A DNA stretch of 64,000 nt. Origin: Brevibacterium sp. 'Marine'. Lineage in GTDB: Bacteria > Actinomycetota > Actinomycetes > Actinomycetales > Brevibacteriaceae. The notes beneath the pieces are model-generated. The model did no database searches. It was given only the letters and a program-made list of their open reading frames with translations, and was not told the DNA's origin. The stretch is taken from positions 1,302,001 to 1,366,000 of the forward strand of contig NZ_CP051626.1 in assembly GCF_012844365.1 (NCBI RefSeq). Reading direction: 5' to 3'. The position numbers were made by a program, and so were the translations under genes. Positions 8,464 through 19,249 of this stretch are shown here, one piece after another (position 1 is the first letter of the stretch; each line of letters begins with the position of its first letter).

Positions 8464-10569
8464 GTGGCACTTGACGTGCTCAGCGACCTGAACAAGGTCC
8501 GTAATATCGGCATCATGGCCCACATCGATGCGGGTAAGACAACTACGACTGAACGCATCCTCTTCTACACCGGCGTGAACTACAAGATGGGCGAGACCCA
8601 CGACGGCGCCGGCACCATGGACTGGATGGACCAGGAGAAGGAGCGCGGCATCACGATCACGTCGGCCGCGACGACCTGCTACTGGGACAACAACCAGATC
8701 AACATCATCGACACCCCCGGTCACGTCGACTTCACGGTCGAGGTCGAGCGTTCGCTGCGCGTCCTCGATGGTGCCGTCGCCGTGTTCGACGGCAAGGAGG
8801 GCGTTGAGCCCCAGTCGGAGACCGTGTGGCGTCAGGCCGACAAGTACGACGTTCCGCGCGTGTGCTTCGTCAACAAGATGGACAAGCTCGGTGCTGACTT
8901 CTACTTCACCGTCGACACCATCAAGGAGCGCCTCGGCGCGAAGCCGCTGGTCATCCAGCTGCCGATCGGTGCCGAAAGCGAATTCGCCGGTGTCGTCGAT
9001 CTGCTCGAGATGAAGGCCTACATCTGGCCCGACGAGACCAAGATGGGTCAGGACATGACTGAGGTCGAGATCCCCGAGGATCTCAAGGACAAGGCTGTTC
9101 AGTATCGTGCACAGCTCGTCGAGGACGTCGCCGAGAACTCGGAAGAGCTCATGGAGAAGTACCTCGAGGGTGAAGAGCTCACGACGGCTGAGATCAAGGC
9201 CGGCATCCGCGAACTCGTCATCAAGTCCGAGGCCTTCCCGGTCATGTGTGGTTCCGCCTACAAGAACAAGGGCGTGCAGCCCATGCTCGACGCGGTCATC
9301 GACTACCTCCCCTCACCGCTCGACGTGCCTCCGATGATCGGACACAACCCGAGCAACGACGAAGAGGAGCTGACCCGCAAGCCTTCGACGGACGAGCCGT
9401 TCTCGGCTCTGGCCTTCAAGGTCGCCTCTCACCCGTTCTTCGGATCGCTGACCTACGTGCGCGTGTACTCCGGTCATGTGAAGTCCGGCGAACAGGTGCT
9501 CAACACCTCGTCGGGCAAGAAGGAACGCGTCGGCAAGCTCTTCCAGATGCACTCCAACAAGGAGAACCCTGTCGAAGAGGCGTTCGCCGGCCACATCTAC
9601 GCCTTCATCGGTCTCAAGGAGACCACGACGGGCGACACGCTCAGCGACCCGGCCAACCCGATCGCTCTCGAGTCGATGACCTTCCCGGAGCCTGTGATCT
9701 CCGTGGCCATCGAGCCGAAGACCAAGAGCGACCAGGAGAAGCTGTCCTCGGCCATCCAGAAGTTCGTCAAGGAAGACCCGACCTACCAGGTCGAACTTGA
9801 CGAGGAGACCGGCCAGACCGTCATCCGCGGAATGGGCGAGCTGCACCTCGACATCCTCGTCGACCGCATGCGTCGCGAGTTCAAGGTCGAGGCGAACGTC
9901 GGCAAGCCCCAGGTCGCCTACCGTGAGACAATCCGTCGCACTGTCGAGAAGTACGATTACACCCACAAGAAGCAGACGGGTGGATCGGGACAGTTCGCGA
10001 AGGTCCAGGTCACCTTCGAACCTCTCGAGGTCGAAGGCGATACGATTTACGAGTTCGAGAATGCCATCACGGGCGGACGCGTTCCGCGCGAGTACATTCC
10101 GAGCGTCGACGCCGGCATCCAGGACGCCATGCAGCTCGGTGCCCTGGCCGGTTACCCCATGGTCGGTGTCAAGGCCACTCTGGTCGACGGCGCCTACCAC
10201 GATGTCGACTCTTCGGAGATGGCATTCAAGATCGCCGGTTCGATGGTCTTCAAGGAGGCCGTCCAGCGGGCGAACCCGGTTCTTCTCGAACCGGTCATGG
10301 ACGTCGAGGTGCGTACCCCTGAGGAATACATGGGTGACGTCATCGGCGACCTGAATTCCCGGCGTGGACAGATTCAGTCGATGGACGATGCTTCCGGTGT
10401 GAAGGTCGTCAAGGCTGTGGTCCCGCTGTCGGAGATGTTCGGCTACATCGGTGATCTGCGGTCGAAGACCCAGGGCCGTGCGGTGTACTCGATGACTTTC
10501 TCCAGCTATGCGGAGGTCCCGAAGGCTGTTGCCGAGGAGATCATCCAGAAGGTGCGCGGCGGAGAGTAA
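8464..10569 (+). CDS. fusA: Translation elongation factor G
   Basis: 701 aa, GTG start after GAGAGAGAC. GTPase motifs: G1 [13 protein letters not shown], switch [10 protein letters not shown] and G4 NKMDK. Domains II-V follow to the conserved C-terminus ([16 protein letters not shown]). It catalyses translocation of tRNA and mRNA after peptide transfer and helps in ribosome recycling. It is the third gene of the str operon, 99 bases after rpsG across a hairpin. Confidence 0.99.
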   Translation: MALDVLSDLNKVRNIGIMAHIDAGKTTTTERILFYTGVNYKMGETHDGAGTMDWMDQEKERGITITSAATTCYWDNNQINIIDTPGHVDFTVEVERSLRVLDGAVAVFDGKEGVEPQSETVWRQADKYDVPRVCFVNKMDKLGADFYFTVDTIKERLGAKPLVIQLPIGAESEFAGVVDLLEMKAYIWPDETKMGQDMTEVEIPEDLKDKAVQYRAQLVEDVAENSEELMEKYLEGEELTTAEIKAGIRELVIKSEAFPVMCGSAYKNKGVQPMLDAVIDYLPSPLDVPPMIGHNPSNDEEELTRKPSTDEPFSALAFKVASHPFFGSLTYVRVYSGHVKSGEQVLNTSSGKKERVGKLFQMHSNKENPVEEAFAGHIYAFIGLKETTTGDTLSDPANPIALESMTFPEPVISVAIEPKTKSDQEKLSSAIQKFVKEDPTYQVELDEETGQTVIRGMGELHLDILVDRMRREFKVEANVGKPQVAYRETIRRTVEKYDYTHKKQTGGSGQFAKVQVTFEPLEVEGDTIYEFENAITGGRVPREYIPSVDAGIQDAMQLGALAGYPMVGVKATLVDGAYHDVDSSEMAFKIAGSMVFKEAVQRANPVLLEPVMDVEVRTPEEYMGDVIGDLNSRRGQIQSMDDASGVKVVKAVVPLSEMFGYIGDLRSKTQGRAVYSMTFSSYAEVPKAVAEEIIQKVRGGE

Positions 10570-10639
10570 TCTCCGAATTCCGGTCGCCCCGGTGATCAAG
10601 AACATGGTCTCCGGAATGAAAGATAACCAACACAAGGTC

Positions 10640-10662
10640 TAAGATATGAACCGCATATCTTA
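10640..10662 (+). other. AT-rich perfect hairpin directly before the tuf ribosome site
   Basis: TAAGATATG (10640-10648) and CATATCTTA (10654-10662) form a perfect 9-bp stem with a 5-base loop, ending 10 bases before GAGGAGGA of tuf. It could stabilise or process the tuf message or act as an operator. Confidence 0.5.
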
Positions 10663-10685
10663 TTCCAACCACGAGGAGGAACCCA

Positions 10686-11879
10686 GTGGCAAAGGCTAGT
10701 TTCGAACGGACTAAGCCGCACGTCAACATCGGCACCATCGGCCACGTTGACCACGGAAAGACCACCCTGACCGCTGCGATCACCAAGGTCCTGGCGGATC
10801 AGTACCCGGATCTCAATGAGGCTCGCGCCTTCGACCAGGTCGACAACGCACCTGAGGAGAAGGAGCGCGGCATCACCATCAACGTCTCGCACGTTGAGTA
10901 CCAGACGGAGAAGCGTCACTACGCTCACGTCGATGCCCCGGGTCACGCCGACTACGTGAAGAACATGATCACCGGTGCCGCTCAGATGGACGGTGCGATC
11001 CTCGTCGTCGCCGCTACCGACGGCCCGATGCCCCAGACCCGTGAGCACGTGCTGCTCGCGCGTCAGGTCGGCGTTCCCTACATCGTCGTGGCTCTGAACA
11101 AGTCCGACATGGTCGATGACGAGGAGCTCATCGAGCTCGTCGAATTCGAGGTCCGCGACCTGCTCTCGAGCCAGGACTTCGACGGAGACAACGCTCCGGT
11201 CATTCCGGTGTCCGCTCTCAAGGCGCTGGAAGGCGACGAGAAGTGGGTCAAGAGCGTTCAGGATCTCATGGCAGCTGTCGACGACAACGTTCCGGAGCCG
11301 GAGCGCGACGTCGACAAGCCGTTCCTCATGCCTGTCGAGGACGTCTTCACGATCACCGGTCGTGGAACCGTCGTCACCGGTCGTGTCGAGCGCGGTGTCC
11401 TCCTGCCGAACGACGAAATCGAAATCGTCGGCATCAAGGAGAAGTCGTCCAAGACGACCGTCACCGCCATCGAGATGTTCCGCAAGACCCTGCCGGATGC
11501 CCGTGCAGGTGAGAACGTCGGTCTGCTGCTGCGCGGCACCAAGCGCGAAGACGTGGAGCGCGGTCAGGTCATCGTGAAGCCGGGTTCGATCACCCCGCAC
11601 ACCAAGTTCGAAGCTCAGGTCTACATCCTGAGCAAGGACGAGGGCGGACGTCACAACCCGTTCTACTCGAACTACCGTCCGCAGTTCTACTTCCGGACCA
11701 CGGACGTCACCGGCGTCATCACGCTGCCCGAGGGCACCGAGATGGTCATGCCCGGCGACAACACCGACATGTCGGTCGAGCTCATCCAGCCGATCGCCAT
11801 GGAAGACGGCCTCCGCTTCGCTATCCGCGAGGGTGGACGCACCGTCGGCGCCGGTCGAGTCACCAAGATCAACGCCTGA
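10686..11879 (+). CDS. tuf: Translation elongation factor Tu
   Basis: 397 aa, GTG start preceded by a strong GAGGAGGA. G1 is [11 protein letters not shown], switch [11 protein letters not shown]4 NKSD. Domains II and III are complete through [12 protein letters not shown]. It delivers aminoacyl-tRNA to the ribosomal A site. It is the last gene of the str operon, with a strong hairpin terminator 26 bases after the stop. The long gap to fusA (116 bases) leaves room for its own promoter, though I do not see a clear one. Confidence 0.99.
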   Translation: MAKASFERTKPHVNIGTIGHVDHGKTTLTAAITKVLADQYPDLNEARAFDQVDNAPEEKERGITINVSHVEYQTEKRHYAHVDAPGHADYVKNMITGAAQMDGAILVVAATDGPMPQTREHVLLARQVGVPYIVVALNKSDMVDDEELIELVEFEVRDLLSSQDFDGDNAPVIPVSALKALEGDEKWVKSVQDLMAAVDDNVPEPERDVDKPFLMPVEDVFTITGRGTVVTGRVERGVLLPNDEIEIVGIKEKSSKTTVTAIEMFRKTLPDARAGENVGLLLRGTKREDVERGQVIVKPGSITPHTKFEAQVYILSKDEGGRHNPFYSNYRPQFYFRTTDVTGVITLPEGTEMVMPGDNTDMSVELIQPIAMEDGLRFAIREGGRTVGAGRVTKINA

Positions 11880-11905
11880 TCTGACTCACTGAGTACCATC
11901 GGTTG

Positions 11906-11933
11906 GGGCCGCAGCTCTTCGGAGCTGCGGCCC
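11906..11933 (+). terminator. Terminator of the str operon
   Basis: GGGCCGCAGCTC and GAGCTGCGGCCC form a perfect 12-bp stem around a stable TTCG loop, just after tuf. No T-tract. Confidence 0.85.
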
Positions 11934-11940
11934 TTCCGCA

Positions 11941-11980
11941 TGCCCGGGCGATGTTCGTCATACCCAGGCGATGTTCGTCA
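11941..11980 (+). repeat. Two tandem 20-base repeats upstream of the S10 operon
   Basis: Units 11941-11960 and 11961-11980 differ at 2 of 20 positions, sharing GGCGATGTTCGTCA. They lie between the tuf terminator and rpsJ. They could be a duplicated operator or a replication-slippage duplication. Confidence 0.6.
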
Positions 11981-12146
11981 GTGTTCGGTCGGACGGTGCA
12001 GGTGGGTGAGTTGCCGAGGGTCGCGGAGCGCGAGGCGAGATCAGATGCGCTTCACGGGATCCTTGAGAGTTCCCTCACAGGCACGGTCCCCGGAATTGCG
12101 CGGGTGAAGTGCTCTATGACAAGATAGTGAAGTTGCGTTTTGGGCG

Positions 12147-12174
12147 TTGACCCCTGCACTGCGGTAGTGATACC
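12147..12174 (+). promoter_or_regulatory. Weak promoter candidate for the S10 operon
   Basis: TTGACC (12147-12152) is a good -35 box. The best -10 at proper spacing is GATACC (12169-12174, 16-base spacer), which is poor. The remaining 235-base leader up to rpsJ contains a small CCGACC/GGTCGG hairpin near 12308 and no gene. Confidence 0.3.
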
Positions 12175-12409
12175 GCGAACAGCCCGAAACACTATCGGAT
12201 CGATGAATCTGCATCATGCGGGTTCGGACCGAGCAGCCAATGAGTAGAAGCGCCGTCGGTGGTTGGGGGAGAAGTGAGAATTTCTCCGCCGGGAACAGCC
12301 GACACGCCCGACCTCGGGGGTCGGTCATGGTCAGCCGGCACAGACGGCAGGGAGTCTTCAGACCTCTGCGAGTTGATGGCCGGAAGCAACTAAAGAAAGA
12401 GACGACGCC

Positions 12410-12718
12410 ATGGCGGGACAGAAGATCCGCATTCGGCTCAAGTCGTACGACCACGCTGTGATTGACAGTGCTGCACGCAAGATCGTGGACACCGTCACTC
12501 GCGCAGGTGCGACTGTAGTGGGCCCCGTGCCGTTGCCAACGGAGAAGAACGTGTACTGCGTCATCCGTTCGCCGCACAAGTACAAGGACAGCCGTGAGCA
12601 TTTCGAGATGCGCACGCACAAGCGTCTGATCGACATCGTCGACCCGACGCCGAAGGCAGTCGATTCGCTGATGCGTCTCGACCTCGCTGACGACGTCAAC
12701 ATCGAGATCAAGCTCTAA
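12410..12718 (+). CDS. rpsJ: 30S ribosomal protein S10
   Basis: 102 aa, starting [15 protein letters not shown]; the loop [12 protein letters not shown] is typical. S10 sits in the 30S head and also serves as NusE in rRNA antitermination. It is first in the S10 operon, with GAAAGAGA before the ATG; rplC follows after 11 bases. Confidence 0.99.
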   Translation: MAGQKIRIRLKSYDHAVIDSAARKIVDTVTRAGATVVGPVPLPTEKNVYCVIRSPHKYKDSREHFEMRTHKRLIDIVDPTPKAVDSLMRLDLADDVNIEIKL

Positions 12719-12729
12719 GGGAGGCAGCA

Positions 12730-13404
12730 ATGGCGAACACTCGTTCATCCGCTCTCCCGACCACCAGCAAGGTCAAGGGCCTGCTGGGAACCAAGCTGGG
12801 CATGACCCAGGTCTGGGATGAGCAGAACAACCTCGTGCCGGTGACCGTTGTGGCCACCGGAAACAACGTCGTAACTCAGGTCCGCAACGAGGAAACCGAT
12901 GGTTACCCCGCTGTGCAGATCGCATTCGGCGAAATCGATCCTCGCAAGGTCAACAAGCCGACCGCAGGCCACTTCGAGAAGGCCGGTGTGACCCCACGCC
13001 GTCACCTGGTCGAACTGCGCACTGCAGACGCTGCTGACTACGAACTCGGCCAGGAACTCGGCGTCGACACGTTCGAAGCCGGAATCAAGGTCGATGTGAC
13101 CGCGAAGACCAAGGGCAAGGGAACCGCCGGTGTCATGAAGCGTCACGGCTTCGCCGGTGTCGGTGCCTCCCACGGTCAGCACCGCAACCACCGCAAGCCA
13201 GGTTCGATCGGCGGAGCCGCGACACCTGGTCGCGTGTTCAAGGGTATGCGCATGGCCGGCCGTATGGGCGCTGTCAAGCACACCACCCAGAACCTCACGA
13301 TCCACGCCGTGGACAACGAGAACAACTTCCTGCTCATCAAGGGCGCCGTTCCCGGCCCCAAGGGTGGAGTCGTCCTCGTTCGCTCGGCCGTGAAGGAGGC
13401 CTGA
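12730..13404 (+). CDS. rplC: 50S ribosomal protein L3
   Basis: 224 aa with GGGAGG upstream. It contains [12 protein letters not shown] and the conserved loop [19 protein letters not shown] that reaches the peptidyl-transferase centre. The segment [14 protein letters not shown] is also conserved. It is second in the S10 operon, and its end carries the GGAGG of rplD. Confidence 0.99.
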   Translation: MANTRSSALPTTSKVKGLLGTKLGMTQVWDEQNNLVPVTVVATGNNVVTQVRNEETDGYPAVQIAFGEIDPRKVNKPTAGHFEKAGVTPRRHLVELRTADAADYELGQELGVDTFEAGIKVDVTAKTKGKGTAGVMKRHGFAGVGASHGQHRNHRKPGSIGGAATPGRVFKGMRMAGRMGAVKHTTQNLTIHAVDNENNFLLIKGAVPGPKGGVVLVRSAVKEA

Positions 13405-13409
13405 ACGTA

Positions 13410-14063
13410 ATGACTGATGTCAAGACAGTCGACGTCATCGATGCCGCTGGTGCCAAGGCCGGTTCGGTTGATCTGCCCGCCGAGGTCTTCGGCGTGCCGA
13501 CCAACGTGCCCCTGATCCACCAGGTCGTCGTTGCACAGCTGGCTGCGGCCCGTCAGGGCACGCACAAGACGAAGACCCGCTCCGAAGTTCGCGGTGGCGG
13601 TCGCAAGCCCTACCGCCAGAAGGGAACCGGCAACGCCCGTCAGGGTTCGATCCGCGCTCCCCAGTACAACGGCGGCGGAATCGTGCACGGACCGGTCCCG
13701 CGCGACTACTCGCAGCGGACCCCCAAGAAGATGAAGGCCGCCGCTCTGCGCGGAGCCCTGTCCGACCGTGCACGCCTCGATCAGGTCTTCGTGATGAAGA
13801 ACCTGGTCACCGGCGACACCCCGTCGACCAAGCAGGCGAAGGCCGCACTGGCCGGCCTGTCCGAGCGCAAGAACACTCTCGTGGTGCTCGAGCGTGACGA
13901 CGAGCTCACCTACCTGAGCGTGCGCAACCTGCCCCACGTTCACGTGCTCACCTCCGATCAGCTCAACACCTATGATGTGCTGCTCGCCGATGACATCGTG
14001 TTCACCGAGGCAGCTCTTGCCGCGTTCCTGAGCGGAAACCGCAAATCGGAGGACGCATCATGA
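13410..14063 (+). CDS. rplD: 50S ribosomal protein L4
   Basis: 217 aa. The extended loop [20 protein letters not shown] lines the exit tunnel. L4 is the autoregulator of the S10 operon in E. coli; no equivalent leader structure is evident here. The stop overlaps the rplW start (ATGA). Confidence 0.99.
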   Translation: MTDVKTVDVIDAAGAKAGSVDLPAEVFGVPTNVPLIHQVVVAQLAAARQGTHKTKTRSEVRGGGRKPYRQKGTGNARQGSIRAPQYNGGGIVHGPVPRDYSQRTPKKMKAAALRGALSDRARLDQVFVMKNLVTGDTPSTKQAKAALAGLSERKNTLVVLERDDELTYLSVRNLPHVHVLTSDQLNTYDVLLADDIVFTEAALAAFLSGNRKSEDAS

Positions 14064-14359
14064 GTCTGAACTTCAAGGACCCGCGCGACATCATCGTCGC
14101 TCCGGTCGTCTCGGAGAAGACCTACAGCCTGATGGACGAAGGCAAGTACACCTTCCTCGTCGACCAGGACTCGAACAAGACCGAGATCAAGCAAGCCATT
14201 GAAACGATCTTCGATGTGCAGGTCGCCAAGGTGAACACCCTGAACCGTCAGGGCAAGCGCCGCCGCACCCGCACCGGTTGGGGAAAGCGCAAGGACACCA
14301 AGCGTGCCATCGTCGCCCTCAAGGACGGATCGATCGACATCTTCGGTGGATCGCTCTAA
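14060..14359 (+). CDS. rplW: 50S ribosomal protein L23
   Basis: 99 aa, overlapping the rplD stop by 4 bases. It contains [11 protein letters not shown] and the basic loop [14 protein letters not shown]. It forms the docking site for trigger factor and SRP at the tunnel exit. Confidence 0.98.
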   Translation: MSLNFKDPRDIIVAPVVSEKTYSLMDEGKYTFLVDQDSNKTEIKQAIETIFDVQVAKVNTLNRQGKRRRTRTGWGKRKDTKRAIVALKDGSIDIFGGSL

Positions 14360-14389
14360 GCGATCCTTCGTCAAAGAAGGACAAGACTC

Positions 14390-15226
14390 ATGGGAATCCG
14401 TAAGCACAAGCCGACGACCCCGGGCCGCCGTGGCTCGTCGGTCGCCGACTTCGTCGAAGTGACCCGGTCTACACCGGAGAAGTCGCTTCTGCGCCCGCTG
14501 CCCAAGCGCGGCGGCCGCAACAGTCAGGGACGCGTGACCACTCGCCACCAGGGCGGCGGTCACAAACGTCAGTACCGTGTCATCGACTTCCGCCGCCATG
14601 ACAAAGATGGCGTTCCGGCGAAGGTCGCACACATCGAATATGACCCGAACCGTACGGCTCGCATCGCTCTGCTGCACTACGCAGACGGAGAGAAGCGCTA
14701 CATCATCGCCCCGCAGAACCTCAAGCAGGGCGCGCAGGTGGAAGCCGGTCCGGGTGCAGACATCAAGCCGGGCAACAACCTTGCCCTGCGCAACATCCCG
14801 GTCGGCACCGTCGTGCACGCAGTCGAGATGCGTCCCGGCGGCGGTGCCAAGATCGCTCGTTCTGCCGGTTCGTCCGTGCAGCTCGTGGCGAAGTACGGCC
14901 GTTTCGCACAGCTGCGGATGCCCTCGGGCGAAATCCGCAACGTCGATGCGCGCTGCCGTGCGACGGTCGGCGAGGTCGGCAATGCCGAGCAGTCGAACAT
15001 CAGCTGGGGCAAAGCAGGCCGCATGCGTTGGAAGGGCAAGCGCCCGACCGTCCGCGGTGTCGTGATGAACCCGATCGACCACCCGCATGGTGGTGGCGAG
15101 GGCCGTACTTCGGGTGGTCGTCACCCAGTCAGCCCGTGGGGTCAGTTGGAGGGCCGCACACGCCGGCCGAACAAGGAGAGCGACAAGTACATCGTGCGCC
15201 GTCGCCGGACCGGCAAGAAGCGCTGA
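14390..15226 (+). CDS. rplB: 50S ribosomal protein L2
   Basis: 278 aa, full length. The C-terminal signature [13 protein letters not shown] holds the conserved His near the peptidyl-transferase centre. It is needed for subunit association. AGAAGGAC lies upstream of its ATG, 30 bases after rplW. Confidence 0.99.
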   Translation: MGIRKHKPTTPGRRGSSVADFVEVTRSTPEKSLLRPLPKRGGRNSQGRVTTRHQGGGHKRQYRVIDFRRHDKDGVPAKVAHIEYDPNRTARIALLHYADGEKRYIIAPQNLKQGAQVEAGPGADIKPGNNLALRNIPVGTVVHAVEMRPGGGAKIARSAGSSVQLVAKYGRFAQLRMPSGEIRNVDARCRATVGEVGNAEQSNISWGKAGRMRWKGKRPTVRGVVMNPIDHPHGGGEGRTSGGRHPVSPWGQLEGRTRRPNKESDKYIVRRRRTGKKR

Positions 15227-15241
15227 TTGGAGTACTGACTT

Positions 15242-15523
15242 ATGCCTCGTAGCCTCAAAAAGGGTCCTTTCGTCGACGAACACCTCTTCCAGAAGGTGGC
15301 TCGTCAGAACGAGAAGAACACCAAAAATGTCATCAAAACCTGGTCTCGTCGCTCGATGATCATCCCGGACTTCCTGGGACACACCATCGCAGTACATGAC
15401 GGACGCAAGCATGTCCCCGTCTTCATCACTGAGTCGATGGTCGGACACAAGCTCGGCGAGTTCGCACCGACACGGACGTTCCGTGGCCACGAAAAGGACG
15501 ATCGCAAGGGGCGCCGCCGCTGA
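15242..15523 (+). CDS. rpsS: 30S ribosomal protein S19
   Basis: 93 aa, starting [15 protein letters not shown], with the signature [21 protein letters not shown]. It forms a complex with S13 in the 30S head. It follows rplB by 15 bases, with TTGGAG as ribosome site. Confidence 0.99.
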   Translation: MPRSLKKGPFVDEHLFQKVARQNEKNTKNVIKTWSRRSMIIPDFLGHTIAVHDGRKHVPVFITESMVGHKLGEFAPTRTFRGHEKDDRKGRRR

Positions 15524-15565
15524 GGCGGGGCACTCTTTCGATCCTAGAGAAGAGAGAAGGAAGCG

Positions 15566-15952
15566 ATGGAAGCCAAGGCTAAGGCGCGTTACCTGCGCGT
15601 TACGCCTCGCAAGGCTCGGCGCGTCATCGACCTCATTCGTGGTCAGCAGGCGACCGAAGCACTTGCAGTGTTGAAGTTTGCAGAACAGTCGGCATCAGAT
15701 CCGATTTACAAGCTCGTGGCCTCCGGCATCGCCAATGCGCGTGTCCGGGCCGACGAGGAAGGCGTTGCGTTCGACGAGAACGAACTGGTCATCTCCGAAG
15801 CCTTCGTGGATGAGGGGCCGACCATGAAGCGGTTCCGTCCGCGTGCCCAGGGTCGCGCATTTCGCATCGAGAAGCGCACCAGCCACGTGACAGTGGTCCT
15901 GGCCAGCGGTGACGACCTGCCTCAGCGCAAGAGCCGGAAGGGGAACCGCTAA
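15566..15952 (+). CDS. rplV: 50S ribosomal protein L22
   Basis: 128 aa. The tunnel-lining hairpin [19 protein letters not shown] is present and intact; macrolide-resistance changes fall in this loop. The stop overlaps the rpsC start by one base (TAATG). Confidence 0.99.
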   Translation: MEAKAKARYLRVTPRKARRVIDLIRGQQATEALAVLKFAEQSASDPIYKLVASGIANARVRADEEGVAFDENELVISEAFVDEGPTMKRFRPRAQGRAFRIEKRTSHVTVVLASGDDLPQRKSRKGNR

Positions 15953-16767
15953 TGGGCCAGAAGATCAATCCGAATGGATTCCGACTCGGAATCACCACGG
16001 ATCACAAGTCGAAGTGGTTCGCTGACTCGACCAAGCCGGGGCAGCGCTACCGCGACTACGTGCTCGAAGATGTCAAGATCCGCCAGATGATGAACACCGG
16101 TCTCGAACGAGCCGGCATCTCGAAAGTCAACATCGAGCGCACGCGTGACCGTGTTCGCGTCGACATCCACACCGCACGTCCGGGCATCGTCATCGGTCGT
16201 CGCGGAGCCGAAGCAGACCGCATCCGCGGTCAGCTCGAAAAGCTCACCGGCAAGCAGATTCAGCTCAACATCCTTGAGGTGAAGAACCCCGAGGTCGACG
16301 CACAGCTCGTCGCTCAGGGCGTTGCCGAACAGCTCGCCAGCCGCGTGGCCTTCCGCCGTGCGATGCGCAAGGCGATCCAGAGCGCTCAGCGCGCAGGTGC
16401 CAAGGGCATCCGCGTGCAGTGCTCCGGCCGCCTCGGCGGTGCTGAGATGAGCCGGTCCGAGTTCTACCGCGAAGGACGTGTGCCGCTGCACACCCTGCGT
16501 GCGAACATCGACTTCGGCGTTCACGAAGCCCACACCACTTTCGGTCGCATCGGCGTCAAGGTGTGGATCTACAAGGGCGACATGACCGACAAGGAGCTTG
16601 CTGCCGAGCAGGCCAAGGCTCCTGCTGCTCGTGGCCCGCGTGGCCGTGGGCGCGGTCGTGGAGGCCGCGGACGTGGTCAGGAAGGCGCACCGCGCCGAGG
16701 CGACCAGGCCCGTAATACTGAGAACAGTGCCGAAGCCCCCGCGGCTGAGGCCGGATCGGAGGGCTGA
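15952..16767 (+). CDS. rpsC: 30S ribosomal protein S3 with Arg/Gly-rich C-terminal tail
   Basis: 271 aa. The core has the KH domain ([16 protein letters not shown]) and the C-terminal domain ([15 protein letters not shown]). From about residue 220 there is a disordered tail with [16 protein letters not shown] and then an acidic/Ala-rich end. S3 lines the mRNA entry channel and takes part in helicase action there. Tails of this kind are seen in actinobacterial S3; here it is matched by an Arg/Gly-rich start on S5, a direct neighbour on the ribosome. Confidence 0.98.
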   Translation: MGQKINPNGFRLGITTDHKSKWFADSTKPGQRYRDYVLEDVKIRQMMNTGLERAGISKVNIERTRDRVRVDIHTARPGIVIGRRGAEADRIRGQLEKLTGKQIQLNILEVKNPEVDAQLVAQGVAEQLASRVAFRRAMRKAIQSAQRAGAKGIRVQCSGRLGGAEMSRSEFYREGRVPLHTLRANIDFGVHEAHTTFGRIGVKVWIYKGDMTDKELAAEQAKAPAARGPRGRGRGRGGRGRGQEGAPRRGDQARNTENSAEAPAAEAGSEG

Positions 16768-16770
16768 GAA

Positions 16771-17187
16771 ATGCTGATCCCTCGTCGAGTGAAATTCCGC
16801 AAGCAGCACCACCCCAACCGGGGCGGCGCCGCCAAGGGAGGCACGACGGTGTCCTTCGGTGACTACGGCATTCAGGCTCTCGAGCCGGCTTATGTCACCA
16901 ACCGTCAGATCGAGGCCGCACGTATTGCCATGACGCGCTACATCAAGCGCGGCGGCAAGGTGTGGATCAACATCTACCCTGATCACCCGCTGACGAAGAA
17001 GCCTGCCGAGACCCGCATGGGTTCCGGTAAGGGTTCGCCGGAGTGGTGGATCGCCAATGTCAAACCCGGTCGAGTCATGTTCGAACTCGGCGGTGTGTCC
17101 GAGGAAGTTGCTCGCGAGGCTCTGCGCCTGGCGATCCACAAGCTTCCGCTGAAGGCCCGTATCGTGGCCCGCGAAGGTGGTGAGTGA
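16771..17187 (+). CDS. rplP: 50S ribosomal protein L16
   Basis: 138 aa, starting [15 protein letters not shown]; conserved [20 protein letters not shown] and [18 protein letters not shown]. It organises the A-site region of the 50S subunit. It follows rpsC by 3 bases. Confidence 0.99.
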   Translation: MLIPRRVKFRKQHHPNRGGAAKGGTTVSFGDYGIQALEPAYVTNRQIEAARIAMTRYIKRGGKVWINIYPDHPLTKKPAETRMGSGKGSPEWWIANVKPGRVMFELGGVSEEVAREALRLAIHKLPLKARIVAREGGE

Positions 17188-17189
17188 GA

Positions 17190-17441
17190 ATGGCTATCGG
17201 TTCGAAGAACCTTTCCATCGACGCGCTTGACGGTTACGACAACGAGCGTCTGCAGGAAGAGCTCAAGAAGGCCAAGGCCGAGCTGTTCAACCTGCGTTTC
17301 CAGTCGGCCACCGGTCAGCTGGAGAGCCACGGTCGCCTCAAGGCCGTGCGTCGGGACATCGCTCGTATCTACACCGTGCTCAACGAACGGGAGCTGGACA
17401 TCCGTCCGAACCCCGCTGATGCCAAGGAAGAGAGCAAGTGA
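17190..17441 (+). CDS. rpmC: 50S ribosomal protein L29
   Basis: 83 aa from ATG 17190, just after the rplP stop; a GTG two codons earlier is less likely. It contains the core [16 protein letters not shown] and [16 protein letters not shown]. The C-terminus is longer than in the 63-residue E. coli protein. It binds beside L23 at the tunnel exit. Confidence 0.97.
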   Translation: MAIGSKNLSIDALDGYDNERLQEELKKAKAELFNLRFQSATGQLESHGRLKAVRRDIARIYTVLNERELDIRPNPADAKEESK

Positions 17442-17728
17442 TGGCGGAGACCACGAATACCGAGGCCACTGCTGCGGAACGCAACTCCCGCAAGACCGCA
17501 CGTGGTTACGTCGTATCCGACAAGATGGACAAGACCATCGTCGTCGAGGTTGAGGAGCGCATGAAGCACCGCCTCTACGGCAAGGTCATGCGCAAGTCGG
17601 TCAAGTACAAGGTTCACGACGAAGAGAACACCGCCGGTATCGGCGACCTCGTCCTCGTGGCCGAGACGCGGCCCCTTTCGGCCGCGAAGCGTTGGCGGCT
17701 CGTCGAAATCGTCGAACGCGCCAAGTAG
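17441..17728 (+). CDS. rpsQ: 30S ribosomal protein S17
   Basis: 95 aa from ATG 17441, overlapping the rpmC stop by one base; GTG 17438 is an alternative. It has the signature [19 protein letters not shown] and [13 protein letters not shown]. It has an N-terminal extension of about 15 residues and binds helix 11 of 16S rRNA. It is last before a strong hairpin. Confidence 0.97.
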   Translation: MAETTNTEATAAERNSRKTARGYVVSDKMDKTIVVEVEERMKHRLYGKVMRKSVKYKVHDEENTAGIGDLVLVAETRPLSAAKRWRLVEIVERAK

Positions 17729-17753
17729 TCAACGCCACCCCACCCACCCGGTC

Positions 17754-17784
17754 CCGCCCGCGGCCTCCTGCAGGCCGCGGGCGG
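17754..17784 (+). terminator. Hairpin separating the S10 and spc groups (terminator or attenuator)
   Basis: CCGCCCGCGGCCT (17754-17766) and AGGCCGCGGGCGG (17772-17784) form a perfect 13-bp stem with a 5-base loop. It lies 25 bases after rpsQ and 89 bases before rplN. No T-tract. It probably lowers read-through, so rplN may have its own start. Confidence 0.7.
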
Positions 17785-17873
17785 CTACCGGGAACGGGGT
17801 GAAATGTCAATGAATCCGTTCCGCAAGGCTCGCGCTCAAGGCGTGAGAACCAGCGCGACGACAGGAGAAAATA

Positions 17874-18242
17874 GTGATTCAGCAAGAGTCGCGACTCAAA
17901 GTCGCCGACAACACTGGCGCCAAGCAGATCCTGGCAATCAGGATCCTGGGTGGCTCCGGTCGGCGCTACGCCTCGATCGGTGACACCATCGTGGCAACCG
18001 TCAAGGATGCAATCCCGGGCGGAAACGTGAAGAAGGGTGACGTCGTCAAGGCCGTCATCGTTCGCACTGCCAAGGAACGTCGTCGTCCCGACGGTTCCTA
18101 CATCAAGTTCGATGAGAATGCAGCTGTCATCCTCAAGAACGATGAGGAACCACGCGGCACCCGTATCTTCGGACCCGTGGGACGCGAACTCCGCGACAAG
18201 AAGTTCATGAAGATCGTCTCCCTGGCACCGGAGGTGTTGTGA
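17874..18242 (+). CDS. rplN: 50S ribosomal protein L14
   Basis: 122 aa, GTG start with GACAGGAG upstream. Signature [17 protein letters not shown] and [13 protein letters not shown]. It forms an intersubunit bridge with 16S rRNA. It is first in the spc group. Confidence 0.99.
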   Translation: MIQQESRLKVADNTGAKQILAIRILGGSGRRYASIGDTIVATVKDAIPGGNVKKGDVVKAVIVRTAKERRRPDGSYIKFDENAAVILKNDEEPRGTRIFGPVGRELRDKKFMKIVSLAPEVL

Positions 18243-18244
18243 GC

Positions 18245-18613
18245 ATGGCGAACAAGCTCAATATCAAGAAGGGCGACCTCGTCCAGGTCATCGCCGGCGC
18301 TCGGCAGTCCCGTGGTGGCGATCGTGGCAAGCAGGGCAAGGTCCTTGCCGTCTACCCCGAACGCAACCGCGTCCTCGTTGAGGGCGTCAACCGCGTGATC
18401 AAACACAAGAAGGCTACGCAGACTCAGGCCGGCGGCACCGCTGGTGGCCGTGAGACCCACGAAGCCCCCATCCACGTGTCCAACGTGGCGCTCGTTGACC
18501 CCAAGGACAACAAGCCCACCCGCGTCGGATACCGCGAGGAGAGCGTCGAACGCGATGGTCGCACCAAGACCATTCGGGTTCGCTTCTCGCGTCGCACCGG
18601 GGAGGAGATCTGA
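18245..18613 (+). CDS. rplX: 50S ribosomal protein L24
   Basis: 122 aa from ATG 18245, which lies 8 bases after GGAGGTG; GTG 18239 is too close to that site. The KOW motif ([19 protein letters not shown]) is near the N-terminus. It is an assembly initiator for the 50S subunit. Confidence 0.98.
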   Translation: MANKLNIKKGDLVQVIAGARQSRGGDRGKQGKVLAVYPERNRVLVEGVNRVIKHKKATQTQAGGTAGGRETHEAPIHVSNVALVDPKDNKPTRVGYREESVERDGRTKTIRVRFSRRTGEEI

Positions 18614-19182
18614 TGACGGAAACAACCACCAGCCGTCCCGCACCGCGTCTCAAGCAGATTTACCGTGAAGAGATCGTTGCGAAACTGCAGGATGAGTTCA
18701 ACTACGCCAACCCCATGCAGGTTCCCGGTCTGACCAAGGTCGTCGTGAACATGGGTGTGGGTGACGCAGCACGCGATTCCAAGATGATCGAAGGCGCGAT
18801 CAACGACCTGACTCTGATCACCGGTCAGAAGCCTGTTGTGACCCGTGCCCGCAAGTCCATCGCTCAGTTCAAACTGCGCGAAGGTCAGCCCATCGGCGCC
18901 CACGTGACCATGCGTGGAGCCCGGATGTGGGAGTTCATCGACCGCGTCATCACTCTGGCACTGCCGCGTATCCGCGACTTCCGCGGACTCTCGGATCGTC
19001 AGTTCGACGGACACGGTAACTACACCTTCGGCCTCACGGAACAGTCCATGTTCCACGAGATCGACCAGGACCGGATCGACCGCGTCCGCGGTATGGATAT
19101 CACCGTCGTCACCACCGCGGCAACCGACGACGAGGGACGTGCACTGCTGCGTCACCTCGGGTTCCCGTTCAAGCAAAAATAA
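18613..19182 (+). CDS. rplE: 50S ribosomal protein L5
   Basis: 189 aa, start overlapping the rplX stop. Conserved [16 protein letters not shown] and [20 protein letters not shown]. It contacts 5S rRNA and the P-site tRNA. In many actinobacteria a zinc-type S14 gene follows; here only 67 bases separate it from rpsH, so S14 is absent. Confidence 0.98.
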   Translation: MTETTTSRPAPRLKQIYREEIVAKLQDEFNYANPMQVPGLTKVVVNMGVGDAARDSKMIEGAINDLTLITGQKPVVTRARKSIAQFKLREGQPIGAHVTMRGARMWEFIDRVITLALPRIRDFRGLSDRQFDGHGNYTFGLTEQSMFHEIDQDRIDRVRGMDITVVTTAATDDEGRALLRHLGFPFKQK

Positions 19183-19249
19183 TCGCTACGTTGCAGGTCC
19201 AAGCACAGCATGTGGGCGGAAACCGTAACGAGGAAGGGCACGTGCCCAA

